64,000 bases of DNA, taken from Stutzerimonas kunmingensis. Its GTDB lineage: Bacteria > Pseudomonadota > Gammaproteobacteria > Pseudomonadales > Pseudomonadaceae. This document shows, one piece after another, positions 27,825 through 36,930 of the stretch. The translations under genes and the position numbers were made by a program. Position 1 is the first letter of the stretch. Every line of letters begins with the position of its first letter. Location of the stretch: NCBI RefSeq assembly GCF_021432085.1, contig NZ_CP090366.1:434001-498000 (forward strand), given 5' to 3'. The notes under the pieces are model-generated. The model was given only the letters and a program-made list of their open reading frames with translations. It was not told the origin of the DNA and did not search any database.

Positions 27825-28472
27825 TCAATTCGGCAGGCACACACCGGTCCCACCAAGGCCGCAATATCCCCCAGGATTCTTTGCCAGATACTGCTGGTGA
27901 TAGGCCTCTGCGTAGTAGAACGGCGGTGCATCGTCGATCTCGGTGGTGATGGCCGGAAAGCCCGCTGCGCTTAGTTGCCGCTGGAAACGTTCACCGCTTG
28001 CCTCTGCCTCGCGGCGCTGCTGTGCATCCATGCAGTAGATCGCCGAACGGTACTGGCTGCCGACATCGTTACCCTGCCGCATCCCCTGGGTCGGGTTGTG
28101 TGCCTCCCAAAAAACGCGTAGCAGCGTGCCGTATTCGATCTGCTGAGGATCGAAGACCACCAGTACCGCCTCCGTATGCCCGGTTAGCCCGGAACAGACT
28201 TCATCGTACGTCGGGTTCGGGGTCAGGCCTCCGGCATAGCCGACAGCCGTCGTCCAGACTCCCGGCTGCTCCCAAAACCGCCGTTCCGCTCCCCAGAAGC
28301 AGCCCATGCCAAACACCGCCTGGCAAAGCCCTGCTGGAAAGGGTGGCTGCAGCGGGTTGCCATTGACGTAGTGGGCGGGGGGCACCGGTATGGGTGTCGA
28401 GCGGCCGGGCAAGGCCTGCTCGGCGGTGGGCAGTGCCTGTTTGTTGATCAGAATCTGCGAGCGTAGCGACAT
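27825..28472 (-). CDS. msrA: Peptide methionine sulfoxide reductase MsrA
   Basis: This 215-residue enzyme reduces methionine-S-sulfoxide in proteins, repairing oxidative damage. The catalytic motif is [14 protein letters not shown] (Cys about residue 58). [17 protein letters not shown] and [13 protein letters not shown] are family signatures, and the C-terminal [14 protein letters not shown] carries recycling cysteines. There is an N-terminal extension of about 45 residues ([17 protein letters not shown]), as in other gammaproteobacterial MsrA. It is monocistronic, next to dipA. Confidence 0.95.
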   Translation of the reverse strand: MSLRSQILINKQALPTAEQALPGRSTPIPVPPAHYVNGNPLQPPFPAGLCQAVFGMGCFWGAERRFWEQPGVWTTAVGYAGGLTPNPTYDEVCSGLTGHTEAVLVVFDPQQIEYGTLLRVFWEAHNPTQGMRQGNDVGSQYRSAIYCMDAQQRREAEASGERFQRQLSAAGFPAITTEIDDAPPFYYAEAYHQQYLAKNPGGYCGLGGTGVCLPN

Positions 28473-28586
28473 GCGAGCCTCGAGCGGGGAAGGTGGCTGA
28501 CGAGCTAGGCTACAAAAGCCTGGAAGTCAGTGAAAGCGCCACGGCTACCACGCGTCGCAGAGTTCTGCGGGAACGGTCGCCGTGGC

Positions 28587-31259
28587 TCAGCACCACTGAG
28601 GGTAGCGGCGTAGGGCCTCGGTCAGGATGTTGCCGGGAATTGGCTTGTCGAACAGGTAGCCCTGACCGATATCACAGCGATGACGACGCAGGAATTTCAG
28701 CTGCTCCGGTGTTTCGATTCCTTCAGCGACGACCTTCAGGTGCAGCTTGCGGGCCATGGCGATCACTGCCGAGGTGATCTCCACGTCGTCCTGGTTGCCC
28801 GGGATGTCCTTGATAAAGCTGCGATCGATCTTGATCACGTCGATGGGGAATTTCTTCAGGTAGCTCAGCGAGGAATACCCCGTGCCGAAGTCGTCCATGG
28901 CCAGCGTCAGGCCGAGCGCCTTGAGGCCGATCAGCTGCTGTCGGGTTTCCTCGGTGGCTTCGAGCAGGAGGCTTTCTGTCAGCTCCAGCTCCAGCTGCGC
29001 TGCGGGAAGTTGCTCTTCGAGCAGAATTGCGGCGATCGTGCCAAGCAGATCCGGATCCGAGAACTGCTTGGGTGAAAGGTTGATTGCGATCTGGGGTGTG
29101 CCAAGGCCTAGCGCTGACAGGGTGACGCCCATCCGGCACGCCTCCCGCGCGACCCACTTGCCGATCGGGATGATCAGCCCGGTCTCTTCCGCGACGCTGA
29201 TGAACTGATCCGGGCGGATCATGCCCTTTTCCGGATGGTTCCAGCGCAGCAGCGCTTCCAGCCCCTGCAGCCGGCCGGTATGCAGGCATAGCTTGGGCTG
29301 GTAGAACACTTCCAACTCGTTCTGCAGCAGCGCACGGCGCAGGTTGTTCTCGACGAACAGCTTGTAGTTGGCTTCGGCATGCAGGGCTTCGGTGAATATC
29401 TGCACCTGGTTCTTGCCGTTCGCCTTGGCTTTGTGCAGCGCTTGCCCGGCATGCTTCATCAGCGTTTCCGGGTCACGCCCGTGCTGGGGCGAGCACGCCA
29501 GCCCCAGGGACCCGCTGACGCTGATCAGCTGCTTGTCGACGAATAGCGGCTTATCGAGGATGCGCAGCACCTGGTCTGCCAGGCGGACGCCTTCGTCCAG
29601 TCCCTTGTCATCGAACAGCAGGGCGAACTCGTTGCTGGCAAAGCGTGCCAGTACGGCCTGCTGGCTGAGTCCGTTGCGCAGTCGCCGGGCAAGGCTGGTG
29701 AGCAGCTTGTCGCCGGTCTGGTGGCCGAGGCTGTCGTTGATGCGCTTGAAGTTGTCGATGTCCACCAGCAACAGGCAGAGCCTGGGCTCGGCGCCGGCGG
29801 CAAAGCGCTCCTCGATGCTGCGAATGAAGTACGGGCGATTGCCCAGGTTGGTCAGGTTGTCGGTATAGGCCAGGCGCTCGATATGCTGATGCGCCAGTTT
29901 GCTGCGGGTGATGTCCTCGTAGATGCCGATGTAGTGGGTCAGCGCGCCTTCTTCATTGAAGACCTTGGAGATGGAAAGCTGACCCCAGTACGGCTCGAGG
30001 TTCTTGCGTCGGGAGCGGAACTCGCCCTGCCAGCTGTTGCTGTGGGCAAGTACCGAAGAGGTGTCGAACAGTAGCTCGCCGAGGTTTTCCAGAGCCTTCA
30101 GATCGGCCAGACGCTGACCGCGTACCTCGGCTGAGGAAAACTGGCTGATGACGGTGAATGCCGGATTCACATATTCCACCCGGCCTTCTCGGTCGACCAG
30201 GATGAAGGCGCTGGCGCTCTGTTCCACGGCGCGCTGGAACAGGCCGAGCATATGGGTTGCGCTGAGCCGCTGCTGATTGGCCAGCACTTGCGCATACTGA
30301 TCGGCCAGCTCGCCGGCGAAGGCGATCTCGTCGGCCTGCCATGCGCGCGGTTTGCCTGTGTGTTGCAGGCTGAGAACGCCGATTACCTCCCCACCGACTC
30401 GAATGCTGGCGTCCAGGATCGAGCGAACGCCCTGCGGGCGATAGATAAGCTGGTCAAGCTCGCAGGTGCGGTGATCCTGGGACACGTCCTGCGCATCGAC
30501 GGCGCGCCCGCTCTGCAGCGCCTGCAAGTAGCGGGGAAAGGGTGCGAGTTCCAGGGCTGAGGGCGTTTCGTAATGGTCGCTGTCGAGTCGGTAGCACGAC
30601 ACTGGCTCCAGGCGCGTGCCGTCCAGATGCCAGATTGTCGCGCGGTTCAGCTCGTAGACTTCGCAGGCGGCCTGGGTGATCAGCTGTGCCGCTTCCAGTT
30701 CCGGATTGGCGGAGCCGTAGCGATGCCGAGCCAGCCTGACGATCAGGCTCTGCTGGGTGCGCGAACGCAGCATGTGCTCGATGTGTTCGTCCTGGGCTTG
30801 CTGATGTTGCTGCAGCGCCGTGCGCAGTCGGGCGTTCTGCGCCCTGAGAGCCTGATCCGATTCAGGCTGGCGTCCGGGCATCAGATAGCCCCTGAGCAGC
30901 TCGCGACCATACTGCTGGCAAACTTCGCCGAGTTCGGTGATGTCCTGCACGCCGTCAGGCGTGTGCAGTCGATAGCTGACTGAATAGTGGCTGCGGCCTG
31001 TCAGCTGTTGCTGAATCTCTTCGTGTAGCTGGTGACGGACGCTGGGCTCCATCAGGCTGGCGTAGGGGGCATCGACCAGGGAGCAAAGGTCGCCGGCGGA
31101 AACACCGAGATAACGCTCGCAAGCGGGGTCGAGAAACAGCAGTGTCCAGCTGGACTCGTTCAAGCGCTCGAAACGCAGCATGCCGAGCCGTGAAGGCACT
31201 GGCAACTGCGTCACAACCTCGGTCGCCAGACGGCTGGCGGCATCGGTATGTATTTTCAT
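28587..31259 (-). CDS. dipA: PAS-GAF-PAS-GGDEF-EAL c-di-GMP phosphodiesterase (DipA-like)
   Basis: The 890-residue soluble protein has a PAS domain (about 20-125), a short coiled coil, GAF (about 170-320) and a second PAS (about 335-455). The GGDEF domain that follows has the signature degenerated to ASNEF (about residue 541), and an intact EAL domain (EALLRWNHPEKG, about 667; DDFGTGYSSLSYLKKFPIDV) ends the protein. It should therefore hydrolyse cyclic di-GMP, with the GGDEF serving at most a regulatory role. Domain order, the ASNEF motif and location between msrA and aceFE match P. aeruginosa DipA, which is needed for biofilm dispersal. No transmembrane segment is evident. Confidence 0.87.
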   Translation of the reverse strand: MKIHTDAASRLATEVVTQLPVPSRLGMLRFERLNESSWTLLFLDPACERYLGVSAGDLCSLVDAPYASLMEPSVRHQLHEEIQQQLTGRSHYSVSYRLHTPDGVQDITELGEVCQQYGRELLRGYLMPGRQPESDQALRAQNARLRTALQQHQQAQDEHIEHMLRSRTQQSLIVRLARHRYGSANPELEAAQLITQAACEVYELNRATIWHLDGTRLEPVSCYRLDSDHYETPSALELAPFPRYLQALQSGRAVDAQDVSQDHRTCELDQLIYRPQGVRSILDASIRVGGEVIGVLSLQHTGKPRAWQADEIAFAGELADQYAQVLANQQRLSATHMLGLFQRAVEQSASAFILVDREGRVEYVNPAFTVISQFSSAEVRGQRLADLKALENLGELLFDTSSVLAHSNSWQGEFRSRRKNLEPYWGQLSISKVFNEEGALTHYIGIYEDITRSKLAHQHIERLAYTDNLTNLGNRPYFIRSIEERFAAGAEPRLCLLLVDIDNFKRINDSLGHQTGDKLLTSLARRLRNGLSQQAVLARFASNEFALLFDDKGLDEGVRLADQVLRILDKPLFVDKQLISVSGSLGLACSPQHGRDPETLMKHAGQALHKAKANGKNQVQIFTEALHAEANYKLFVENNLRRALLQNELEVFYQPKLCLHTGRLQGLEALLRWNHPEKGMIRPDQFISVAEETGLIIPIGKWVAREACRMGVTLSALGLGTPQIAINLSPKQFSDPDLLGTIAAILLEEQLPAAQLELELTESLLLEATEETRQQLIGLKALGLTLAMDDFGTGYSSLSYLKKFPIDVIKIDRSFIKDIPGNQDDVEITSAVIAMARKLHLKVVAEGIETPEQLKFLRRHRCDIGQGYLFDKPIPGNILTEALRRYPQWC

Positions 31260-31369
31260 CGAGCGGTTGGCTTCCAGTATGCTCCACGGAGTCGGGCTGG
31301 CCTGTGCTCCAGGCGCCGTTCCAGCGAAGGACGATGGCTAAATAATATTAATTTCGGCAAGGGTGCATC

Positions 31370-31897
31370 ATGCGACAGGGACTGACAAGTCGGCTTGCAA
31401 AGTTAGTGATGGTCTCGGTTCTCTGCGTGATCGGAACACCTCTGATCGCGAGTGAAGTGGTGGAGTTCGGCTCGGATGAGTCGACTCGCTATCTCACTGA
31501 ATTGAAAAAGCTTTATCTCACCAGCAGCGATCGCGAAGCGCTGCTCGCGCATAGTAACGGATTGCTCGATACCTACGCATTGCGAGCGGGTTATCAGGTT
31601 GGTCAGGCCAATCCGCAGGACTTTCTCTACGAGCTGAGCGTGGCCTCTCCTGGCGAGTTGCGCATACGCGAGGAAGTCCGCAGCAGCAGCGGCGGTGTTG
31701 CCGTGCGCAACCGCAGTCTGTCGGTATTCGGGCTTGATCCCTACCTGCAATATCAGTGTCCTGCGCAAGGTTTCAGTTGTTCGATCAGCAGCCCCATCGA
31801 CGGCCTGCCCTTGTTGGTCATTCTGCGCGACCCCCAGGGTGCCGAAGAGCTGGCCAAGGCACTGTCTTTTCTGATTCGTAATCTGCAGAAGGGTTGA
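31370..31897 (+). CDS. Exported hypothetical protein
   Basis: The 175-residue protein has an N-terminal signal sequence (LAKLVMVSVLCVIGTPLIAS, cleavage likely after IAS), so it is probably periplasmic. The mature part is mixed, with SSGGVAVRNRSLSVFGLDPY, then a YQCPAQGFSCSI segment with two cysteines that could form a disulfide. I do not recognise the family. It is divergent from dipA and converges on aceF across a bidirectional terminator. Reality is supported by the signal peptide and by coding-like composition over its full length. Confidence 0.65.
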   Translation: MRQGLTSRLAKLVMVSVLCVIGTPLIASEVVEFGSDESTRYLTELKKLYLTSSDREALLAHSNGLLDTYALRAGYQVGQANPQDFLYELSVASPGELRIREEVRSSSGGVAVRNRSLSVFGLDPYLQYQCPAQGFSCSISSPIDGLPLLVILRDPQGAEELAKALSFLIRNLQKG

Positions 31898-31931
31898 CGC
31901 AGCAGTTGGTACGCGTGATCCCTGCACAATA

Positions 31932-31970
31932 GAAAACGCCGCATCTTCTTCAGAGGATGCGGCGTTTTTC
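31932..31970. terminator. Bidirectional terminator between hypothetical gene and aceF
   Basis: A 13-bp stem, AAAACGCCGCATC/GATGCGGCGTTTT (31933-31945, 31956-31968), has T-runs on both strands, so it can end the + strand hypothetical gene and the - strand aceE-aceF transcript. Confidence 0.92.
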
Positions 31971-31984
31971 GTTTGGCTCAGCCG

Positions 31985-33991
31985 TTACAGCAGCAGGGTG
32001 CGGATATCCGCCAGCAGCTCCGACAGCCGTTTGGTGAAGCGTGCGGCAGCAGCCCCGTTGATTACACGGTGATCGTAGGACAGCGAGAGCGGCAACATCA
32101 GGCGCGGCTCGAATGCCTTGCCGTCCCAGACTGGCTGCATCGTCGCCTTGGATACCCCGAGAATCGCCACTTCCGGCGCGTTGACGATCGGCGTGAAGCC
32201 GGTGCCGCCAATGTGGCCAAGGCTGGAAATGGTGAAGCAGGCACCCTGCATGGCGTCAGGCGAGAGCTTCTTGCTGCGCGCTTTCTCTGCCAGCTCGGCC
32301 GCTTCGCCAGCCAACTGCAGCAAACTCTTCTGATCCACGTTCTTGATCACCGGGACCATCAGGCCATCCGGCGTATCCACGGCGAAGCCGATGTGCACAT
32401 ACTTCTTGCGGATCAGTGCCTTGCCGCTTGGCGCCAGCGAGCTGTTGAAGTCCGGCAGCTCCTTGAGCAGGTGCGCACACGCCTTGAGCAACAACGGCAG
32501 CACGGTGAGCTTGACGCCGGCCTTCTCGGCGGCAGCCTTCTGGGAGACGCGGAAAGCCTCCAGTTCGGTGATGTCGGCCGATTCGAACTGGGTCACGTGC
32601 GGTACGTTCAGCCAGCTGCGGTGCAGGTTGGCTGCGCCGATCTGCATCAGGCGCGACATCGCGACTTCTTCGACTTCGCCGAACTTGCTGAAGTCCACGG
32701 CCGGGATCGGCGGAATGCCGGCACCACCCGAGGCACCTTCGGCCGGAGCCTGCTTGGCCTTGTGCAGCATGTTCTTGACGTAGGCCTGGACATCTTCCTT
32801 GAGAATCCGGCCCTTGGGACCGGTGGCCGGAACATCGGCCAGGTCGACGCCGTACTCGCGCGCGGTCATGCGAACCGCCGGCCCGGCGTGAACCTTGGTG
32901 CCGGCCTTGCTCGGACCGCTGACGGCCGGAGCCGGCGTCGCCGCGGCCTTCGCCTCCGGTACGCCCTGCTTGTTCGGTGCGACGGCCTGCTGCTGGGAAA
33001 CGGCCTCCTGCGGCCTGCTCTCGGCCTTTTTCGCTGGCGCCGAGCCCTGGACCTTGAGGGTCAGGATCAGGTCGCCGGTCTTGGCATCGTCACCCACCTT
33101 GATCGACAGCGACTCCACCACGCCCGCCTTGGGCGCCGGAATTTCCATGCTGGCCTTGTCGGATTCCAAGGTGATCAGCGACTGGTCCGCCTCGACGCTG
33201 TCGCCAGCCTTGATCATGACTTCGATGACCTTGGCGCTGCCGCTGGAACCGATGTCCGGAATACGAACCTCCTCCACGGACTCGCCTGCAGTTTCGGCCG
33301 GTGCTTCTGCGGCCTGCTCGGTCAGTTTCTCCTTGGCCGGGCTTTGTGCCTGGCTGGTCGGAGCACTGGCCGCTCCCGGCTTGCTCGAGGCGGTACCCTT
33401 GAGGATCAGGATCAGATCGCCGGTGCCGACTTCATCGCCCACCTTGACCGAAATGCTCTCGACTACGCCAGCGGCTGGAGAGGGGATCTCCATGCTGGCC
33501 TTGTCGGACTCGAGAGTGATCAGCGGTTGCTCAGCGGCGATGGTATCGCCGGCCTTCACTGAAATCTCGATCACGCTGGCCTTGCCGGAGGAGCCGATGT
33601 CCGGAACCTTGATTTCCTGCGACTCGCCTTCCTCGGCGGAGGCCGAAGGCTTGTCATCTCCCGGAGGAGTAGGTGCTTCGGCTTCATCAGTCGGACCGCC
33701 AGTGCTGGCAGCGGCAGGCTCGGCTTCGGCTTGCGCTGGCGCTTCGCTGTCAGTTCCTTCTTCGCTTTCCAGCTCGAGTAGCTCGTCACCTTCTTTCAGG
33801 CGGTCGCCGAGCTTGACCTTCAAAGCCTTCACGACGCCAGCCTTGGGTGCCGGGATTTCCATGCTGGCCTTGTCGGACTCCAGCGTCAGGATGCTCTGGT
33901 CCGCTTCGATACGGTCGCCGACCTTGACGAACAACTCGATTACTTCACCCTCACCGCTGCCGATGTCGGGTACGCGTATGGTTTCACTCAC
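31985..33991 (-). CDS. aceF: Pyruvate dehydrogenase E2, dihydrolipoyl acetyltransferase
   Basis: The 668-residue E2 subunit transfers the acetyl group from lipoate to CoA. Three lipoyl domains are present, each with the lipoylated Lys in ESDKASMEIP (about residues 40, 160, 280). They are joined by Ala/Pro/Glu-rich linkers and followed by an E3-binding domain (VHAGPAVRMTAREYGVDLAD) and the catalytic core ending in SLSYDHRVINGAAAARF. Three lipoyl domains resemble Azotobacter and E. coli rather than the two of P. aeruginosa as I recall. The GTG at 33991 (complement) gives the usual N-terminus SETIRVPDIGSG and has AGGAG upstream. It lies 27 bases after aceE, in one operon. Confidence 0.95.
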   Translation of the reverse strand: MSETIRVPDIGSGEGEVIELFVKVGDRIEADQSILTLESDKASMEIPAPKAGVVKALKVKLGDRLKEGDELLELESEEGTDSEAPAQAEAEPAAASTGGPTDEAEAPTPPGDDKPSASAEEGESQEIKVPDIGSSGKASVIEISVKAGDTIAAEQPLITLESDKASMEIPSPAAGVVESISVKVGDEVGTGDLILILKGTASSKPGAASAPTSQAQSPAKEKLTEQAAEAPAETAGESVEEVRIPDIGSSGSAKVIEVMIKAGDSVEADQSLITLESDKASMEIPAPKAGVVESLSIKVGDDAKTGDLILTLKVQGSAPAKKAESRPQEAVSQQQAVAPNKQGVPEAKAAATPAPAVSGPSKAGTKVHAGPAVRMTAREYGVDLADVPATGPKGRILKEDVQAYVKNMLHKAKQAPAEGASGGAGIPPIPAVDFSKFGEVEEVAMSRLMQIGAANLHRSWLNVPHVTQFESADITELEAFRVSQKAAAEKAGVKLTVLPLLLKACAHLLKELPDFNSSLAPSGKALIRKKYVHIGFAVDTPDGLMVPVIKNVDQKSLLQLAGEAAELAEKARSKKLSPDAMQGACFTISSLGHIGGTGFTPIVNAPEVAILGVSKATMQPVWDGKAFEPRLMLPLSLSYDHRVINGAAAARFTKRLSELLADIRTLLL

Positions 33992-34018
33992 AATAGGTTC
34001 TCCTGTGCGCACGCAGCA

Positions 34019-36664
34019 TCAGCAATCCAGCGGATTGCGCTTCTCGGGGTCGATACCGAACTCGGTGATGGCATTGGCCACCACGGTGCGTTCGATGGCG
34101 CCGCGAGCGGCGAGTGCCTGCAGTGCCGCGACGGCAACCCAGCGGCGGTCGACTTCGAAGAAGTCACGCAGCTTGGCGCGCGAGTCGCTGCGGCCGAAGC
34201 CGTCAGTGCCGAGCACCTGGTATTCGCGCGACGGAACCCACTGACGAATCTGATCGGCGAACAGCTTCATGTAGTCGGTCGAGGCCACTACCGGGCCTTC
34301 GCGGCCTTCCAGACACTGCTCGACATAGCTCTTGCGCGGCTCCTCGGTCGGATGCAGACGGTTCCAGCGGTCGACCGCCAGGCCGTCGCGACGCAGCTCG
34401 TTGAAGCTGGTTACGCTCCAGACGTCGGCGCCGACGCCCATCTTGGCGAGGATATCCACCGCAGCACGTACTTCACGCAGGATGGTGCCGGAACCCAGCA
34501 GCTGTACGCGGTGCTTGAAGTCGCCCTTGGCTTCCTCGAGCAGGTACATGCCCTTGATGATGCCGTCCTCGACACCCTGCGGCATGGCCGGCTGCTGGTA
34601 GTTCTCGTTCATCACGGTGATGTAGTAGTAGACGCTCTTCTGCAGTTCCATCATCTCGTGCATGCCGTGATGCATGATCACCGCCAGCTCGTAGCCGTAG
34701 GTGGGGTCATAGCTGCGGCAGTTGGGGATGGTGCTGGCGAGGATGTGGCTATGGCCGTCCTCGTGTTGCAGGCCTTCGCCGTTCAGCGTGGTACGCCCGG
34801 AGGTGCCACCGAGCAGGAAACCACGGGTCTGGGCATCGCCGGCCGCCCAGGCCAGGTCGCCGATGCGCTGGAAGCCGAACATCGAATAGAAGATGTAGAC
34901 CGGCAGCATCGGCTGGTTGTAGTTGCTGTAGGCGGTACCCGCCGCGATGAACGAGGAGAAGGCGCCGGCTTCGTTCAGGCCTTCCTGCAGGATTTGACCA
35001 TCCTTCTCTTCGCGGTAATACATCACCTGGTCGCGGTCGACCGGCTCGTACAGCTGCCCCACCGGGGAGTAGATACCCAACTGGCGGAACATGCCTTCCA
35101 TGCCGAAGGTGCGGGCCTCGTCGGCGAGGATCGGCACGATGCGCTTGCCGAGATCCTTGTCCTTCACCAGCTGCGAGAGAATCCGGCCGAAGGCCATGGT
35201 GGTGGAAATCTCGCGATCACCGGAACCGTCGAGCACCGCCTTGAGGGTTTCCAGCGGCGGCGTCGGGATGCTGAAGCTCTTCGGCCGGCGCTGCGGCAGC
35301 GAACCACCGAGTTTCTCGCGGCACTTGCGCAGGTAGCGCATCTCGGCGCTGTCTTCGGCCGGGCGGTAGAACGGCAGTTCTTCGAGCTGCGAATCGTTGA
35401 CCGGAATGTCGAAGCGATCGCGGAATTTCTTCAGGCTGTCGATATCGACTTTCTTGGTGTTGTGGGCGATGTTCTTCGCCTCACCAGCACCGGTGCCGTA
35501 ACCCTTGATGGTCTTGGCCAGGATGACTGTCGGCTGGCCCTTGTGGTTGACCGCCTGGTGGTAGGCCGCATAGACCTTGTACGGATCGTGGCCGCCGCGG
35601 TTGAGCTTCCAGACTTCCTCGTCGGACATGCTCTCGACACGCTTGAGCAGCTCAGGGTCAGCACCGAAGAAATGCTTGCGCACATAGGCGCCGTCTTTGG
35701 CCTTGTAGTTCTGGTATTCGCCGTCGATGGCTTCGTCCATGCGGCGCTGCATGCGGCCGTCTTCGTCGGCGGCGAACAGTGGGTCCCACAGGCGGCCCCA
35801 GACGACCTTGTTGACGTTCCAGTTGGCGCCTTTGAATACGCCTTCCAGCTCCTGGATGATCTTGCTGTTGCCGCGTACCGGGCCGTCCAGACGCTGCAGG
35901 TTGCAGTTGATGACGAACACCAGGTTGTCGAGATTCTCACGGCCGGCCAGGGAAATGGCGCCGAGGGTTTCCGGCTCGTCGCACTCGCCGTCACCGATGA
36001 AGCACCAGACGCGCTGCTTGCCTTTCGGAATGAATCCGCGGTTCTCCAGGTACTTCATGAAGCGCGCCTGGTAGATCGCAGTGATCGGGCCGAGACCCAT
36101 GGAGACGGTCGGGAACTGCCAGAAGTCCGGCATCAGGTGCGGGTGCGGGTAGCTCGACAGGCCCTTGCCATCGACTTCCTGGCGGAAGTTGAGCATCTGG
36201 TCTTCGCTCAGGCGGCCTTCGAGAAAGGCGCGGGCGTAAATGCCAGGGGAGGCATGCCCCTGATAGTAGATCAGGTCGCCGCCGTGCTCTTCCGTTGGGG
36301 CCTGGAAGAAATAGTTGAAACCGATGTCGTAGAGGGTCGCGCTGGAAGCGAAGGTGGAGATGTGCCCACCCAGATCCGGATCCTTGAGGTTGGCGCGCAT
36401 TACCATCGCCAGTGCGTTCCAGCGGACCAGGGAGCGAATACGGCGCTCCATGAACAGGTCGCCTGGCATCTTGGCTTCGCGGGTGACGGGGATGGTATTG
36501 CGGTACGGCGTGGTGATGCCGTAGGGCAGGGGGGTGCCGCTACGTGTGGCCAGTTCACCCATCCGGGTCATCAGGTAGTGAGCGCGGTCTTCACCCTCGC
36601 GGTCGAGGACGGACTCGAGGGCGTCCAGCCATTCCTGGGTTTCGACGGGATCGAGATCTTGCAT
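34019..36664 (-). CDS. aceE: Pyruvate dehydrogenase E1 component
   Basis: The 881-residue thiamine-diphosphate E1 subunit decarboxylates pyruvate and acetylates the E2 lipoyl arm. It is the homodimeric gammaproteobacterial type. The ThDP/Mg segment GDGECDEPETLGAISLAGRE then DNLVFVINCN is visible, as are RNTIPVTREAKMPGDLFMER and FLLGGTSGRTTLNGEGLQHE. The ATG at 36664 gives MQDLDPVETQEWLDALESVL, the usual Pseudomonas start, and is seven bases after GGAG; a start four codons upstream is less likely. The promoter region carries two GntR-type palindromes shared with divergent glnE. Confidence 0.96.
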   Translation of the reverse strand: MQDLDPVETQEWLDALESVLDREGEDRAHYLMTRMGELATRSGTPLPYGITTPYRNTIPVTREAKMPGDLFMERRIRSLVRWNALAMVMRANLKDPDLGGHISTFASSATLYDIGFNYFFQAPTEEHGGDLIYYQGHASPGIYARAFLEGRLSEDQMLNFRQEVDGKGLSSYPHPHLMPDFWQFPTVSMGLGPITAIYQARFMKYLENRGFIPKGKQRVWCFIGDGECDEPETLGAISLAGRENLDNLVFVINCNLQRLDGPVRGNSKIIQELEGVFKGANWNVNKVVWGRLWDPLFAADEDGRMQRRMDEAIDGEYQNYKAKDGAYVRKHFFGADPELLKRVESMSDEEVWKLNRGGHDPYKVYAAYHQAVNHKGQPTVILAKTIKGYGTGAGEAKNIAHNTKKVDIDSLKKFRDRFDIPVNDSQLEELPFYRPAEDSAEMRYLRKCREKLGGSLPQRRPKSFSIPTPPLETLKAVLDGSGDREISTTMAFGRILSQLVKDKDLGKRIVPILADEARTFGMEGMFRQLGIYSPVGQLYEPVDRDQVMYYREEKDGQILQEGLNEAGAFSSFIAAGTAYSNYNQPMLPVYIFYSMFGFQRIGDLAWAAGDAQTRGFLLGGTSGRTTLNGEGLQHEDGHSHILASTIPNCRSYDPTYGYELAVIMHHGMHEMMELQKSVYYYITVMNENYQQPAMPQGVEDGIIKGMYLLEEAKGDFKHRVQLLGSGTILREVRAAVDILAKMGVGADVWSVTSFNELRRDGLAVDRWNRLHPTEEPRKSYVEQCLEGREGPVVASTDYMKLFADQIRQWVPSREYQVLGTDGFGRSDSRAKLRDFFEVDRRWVAVAALQALAARGAIERTVVANAITEFGIDPEKRNPLDC

Positions 36665-36776
36665 GGCTTGCTCCATGGCGGAAAGGCTTCCAGAATCGGT
36701 TGCCTGTTCGCGACCGGCTTTGTGGGCCGGTGCGTGTAATGTTCTTGGACGAGTGCCGGGGGTAGGACCGGGCGTC

Positions 36777-36841
36777 TGTAGTTTTACTACAAAATGACGT
36801 CGGGATCAGCCCCCTGAAATACTCTTTAGTAGTAAAACTAC
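36777..36841. promoter_or_regulatory. Twin GntR/FadR-type operators between aceE and glnE
   Basis: TGTAGT-TTT-ACTACA (36777-36791) is a perfect dyad, and GTAGT-AAA-ACTAC (36829-36841) a second one. They are 51 bases apart centre to centre, about five helical turns. Both contain TAGTNNNACTA, matching TNGTNNNACNA, the core bound by FadR-subfamily GntR regulators such as PdhR. The two sites are also inverted copies of each other over about 18 bases. Placement suggests pyruvate- or acyl-responsive control of aceEF. Confidence 0.65.
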
Positions 36842-36930
36842 AGATCAGCGGCGCTGGCATTTTCCTGAGAAAGGCATCTGCGAGGCTCTGAATCGCGCGG
36901 TTTCACTGTGTTGCTGTGAAGGAAACCTCA

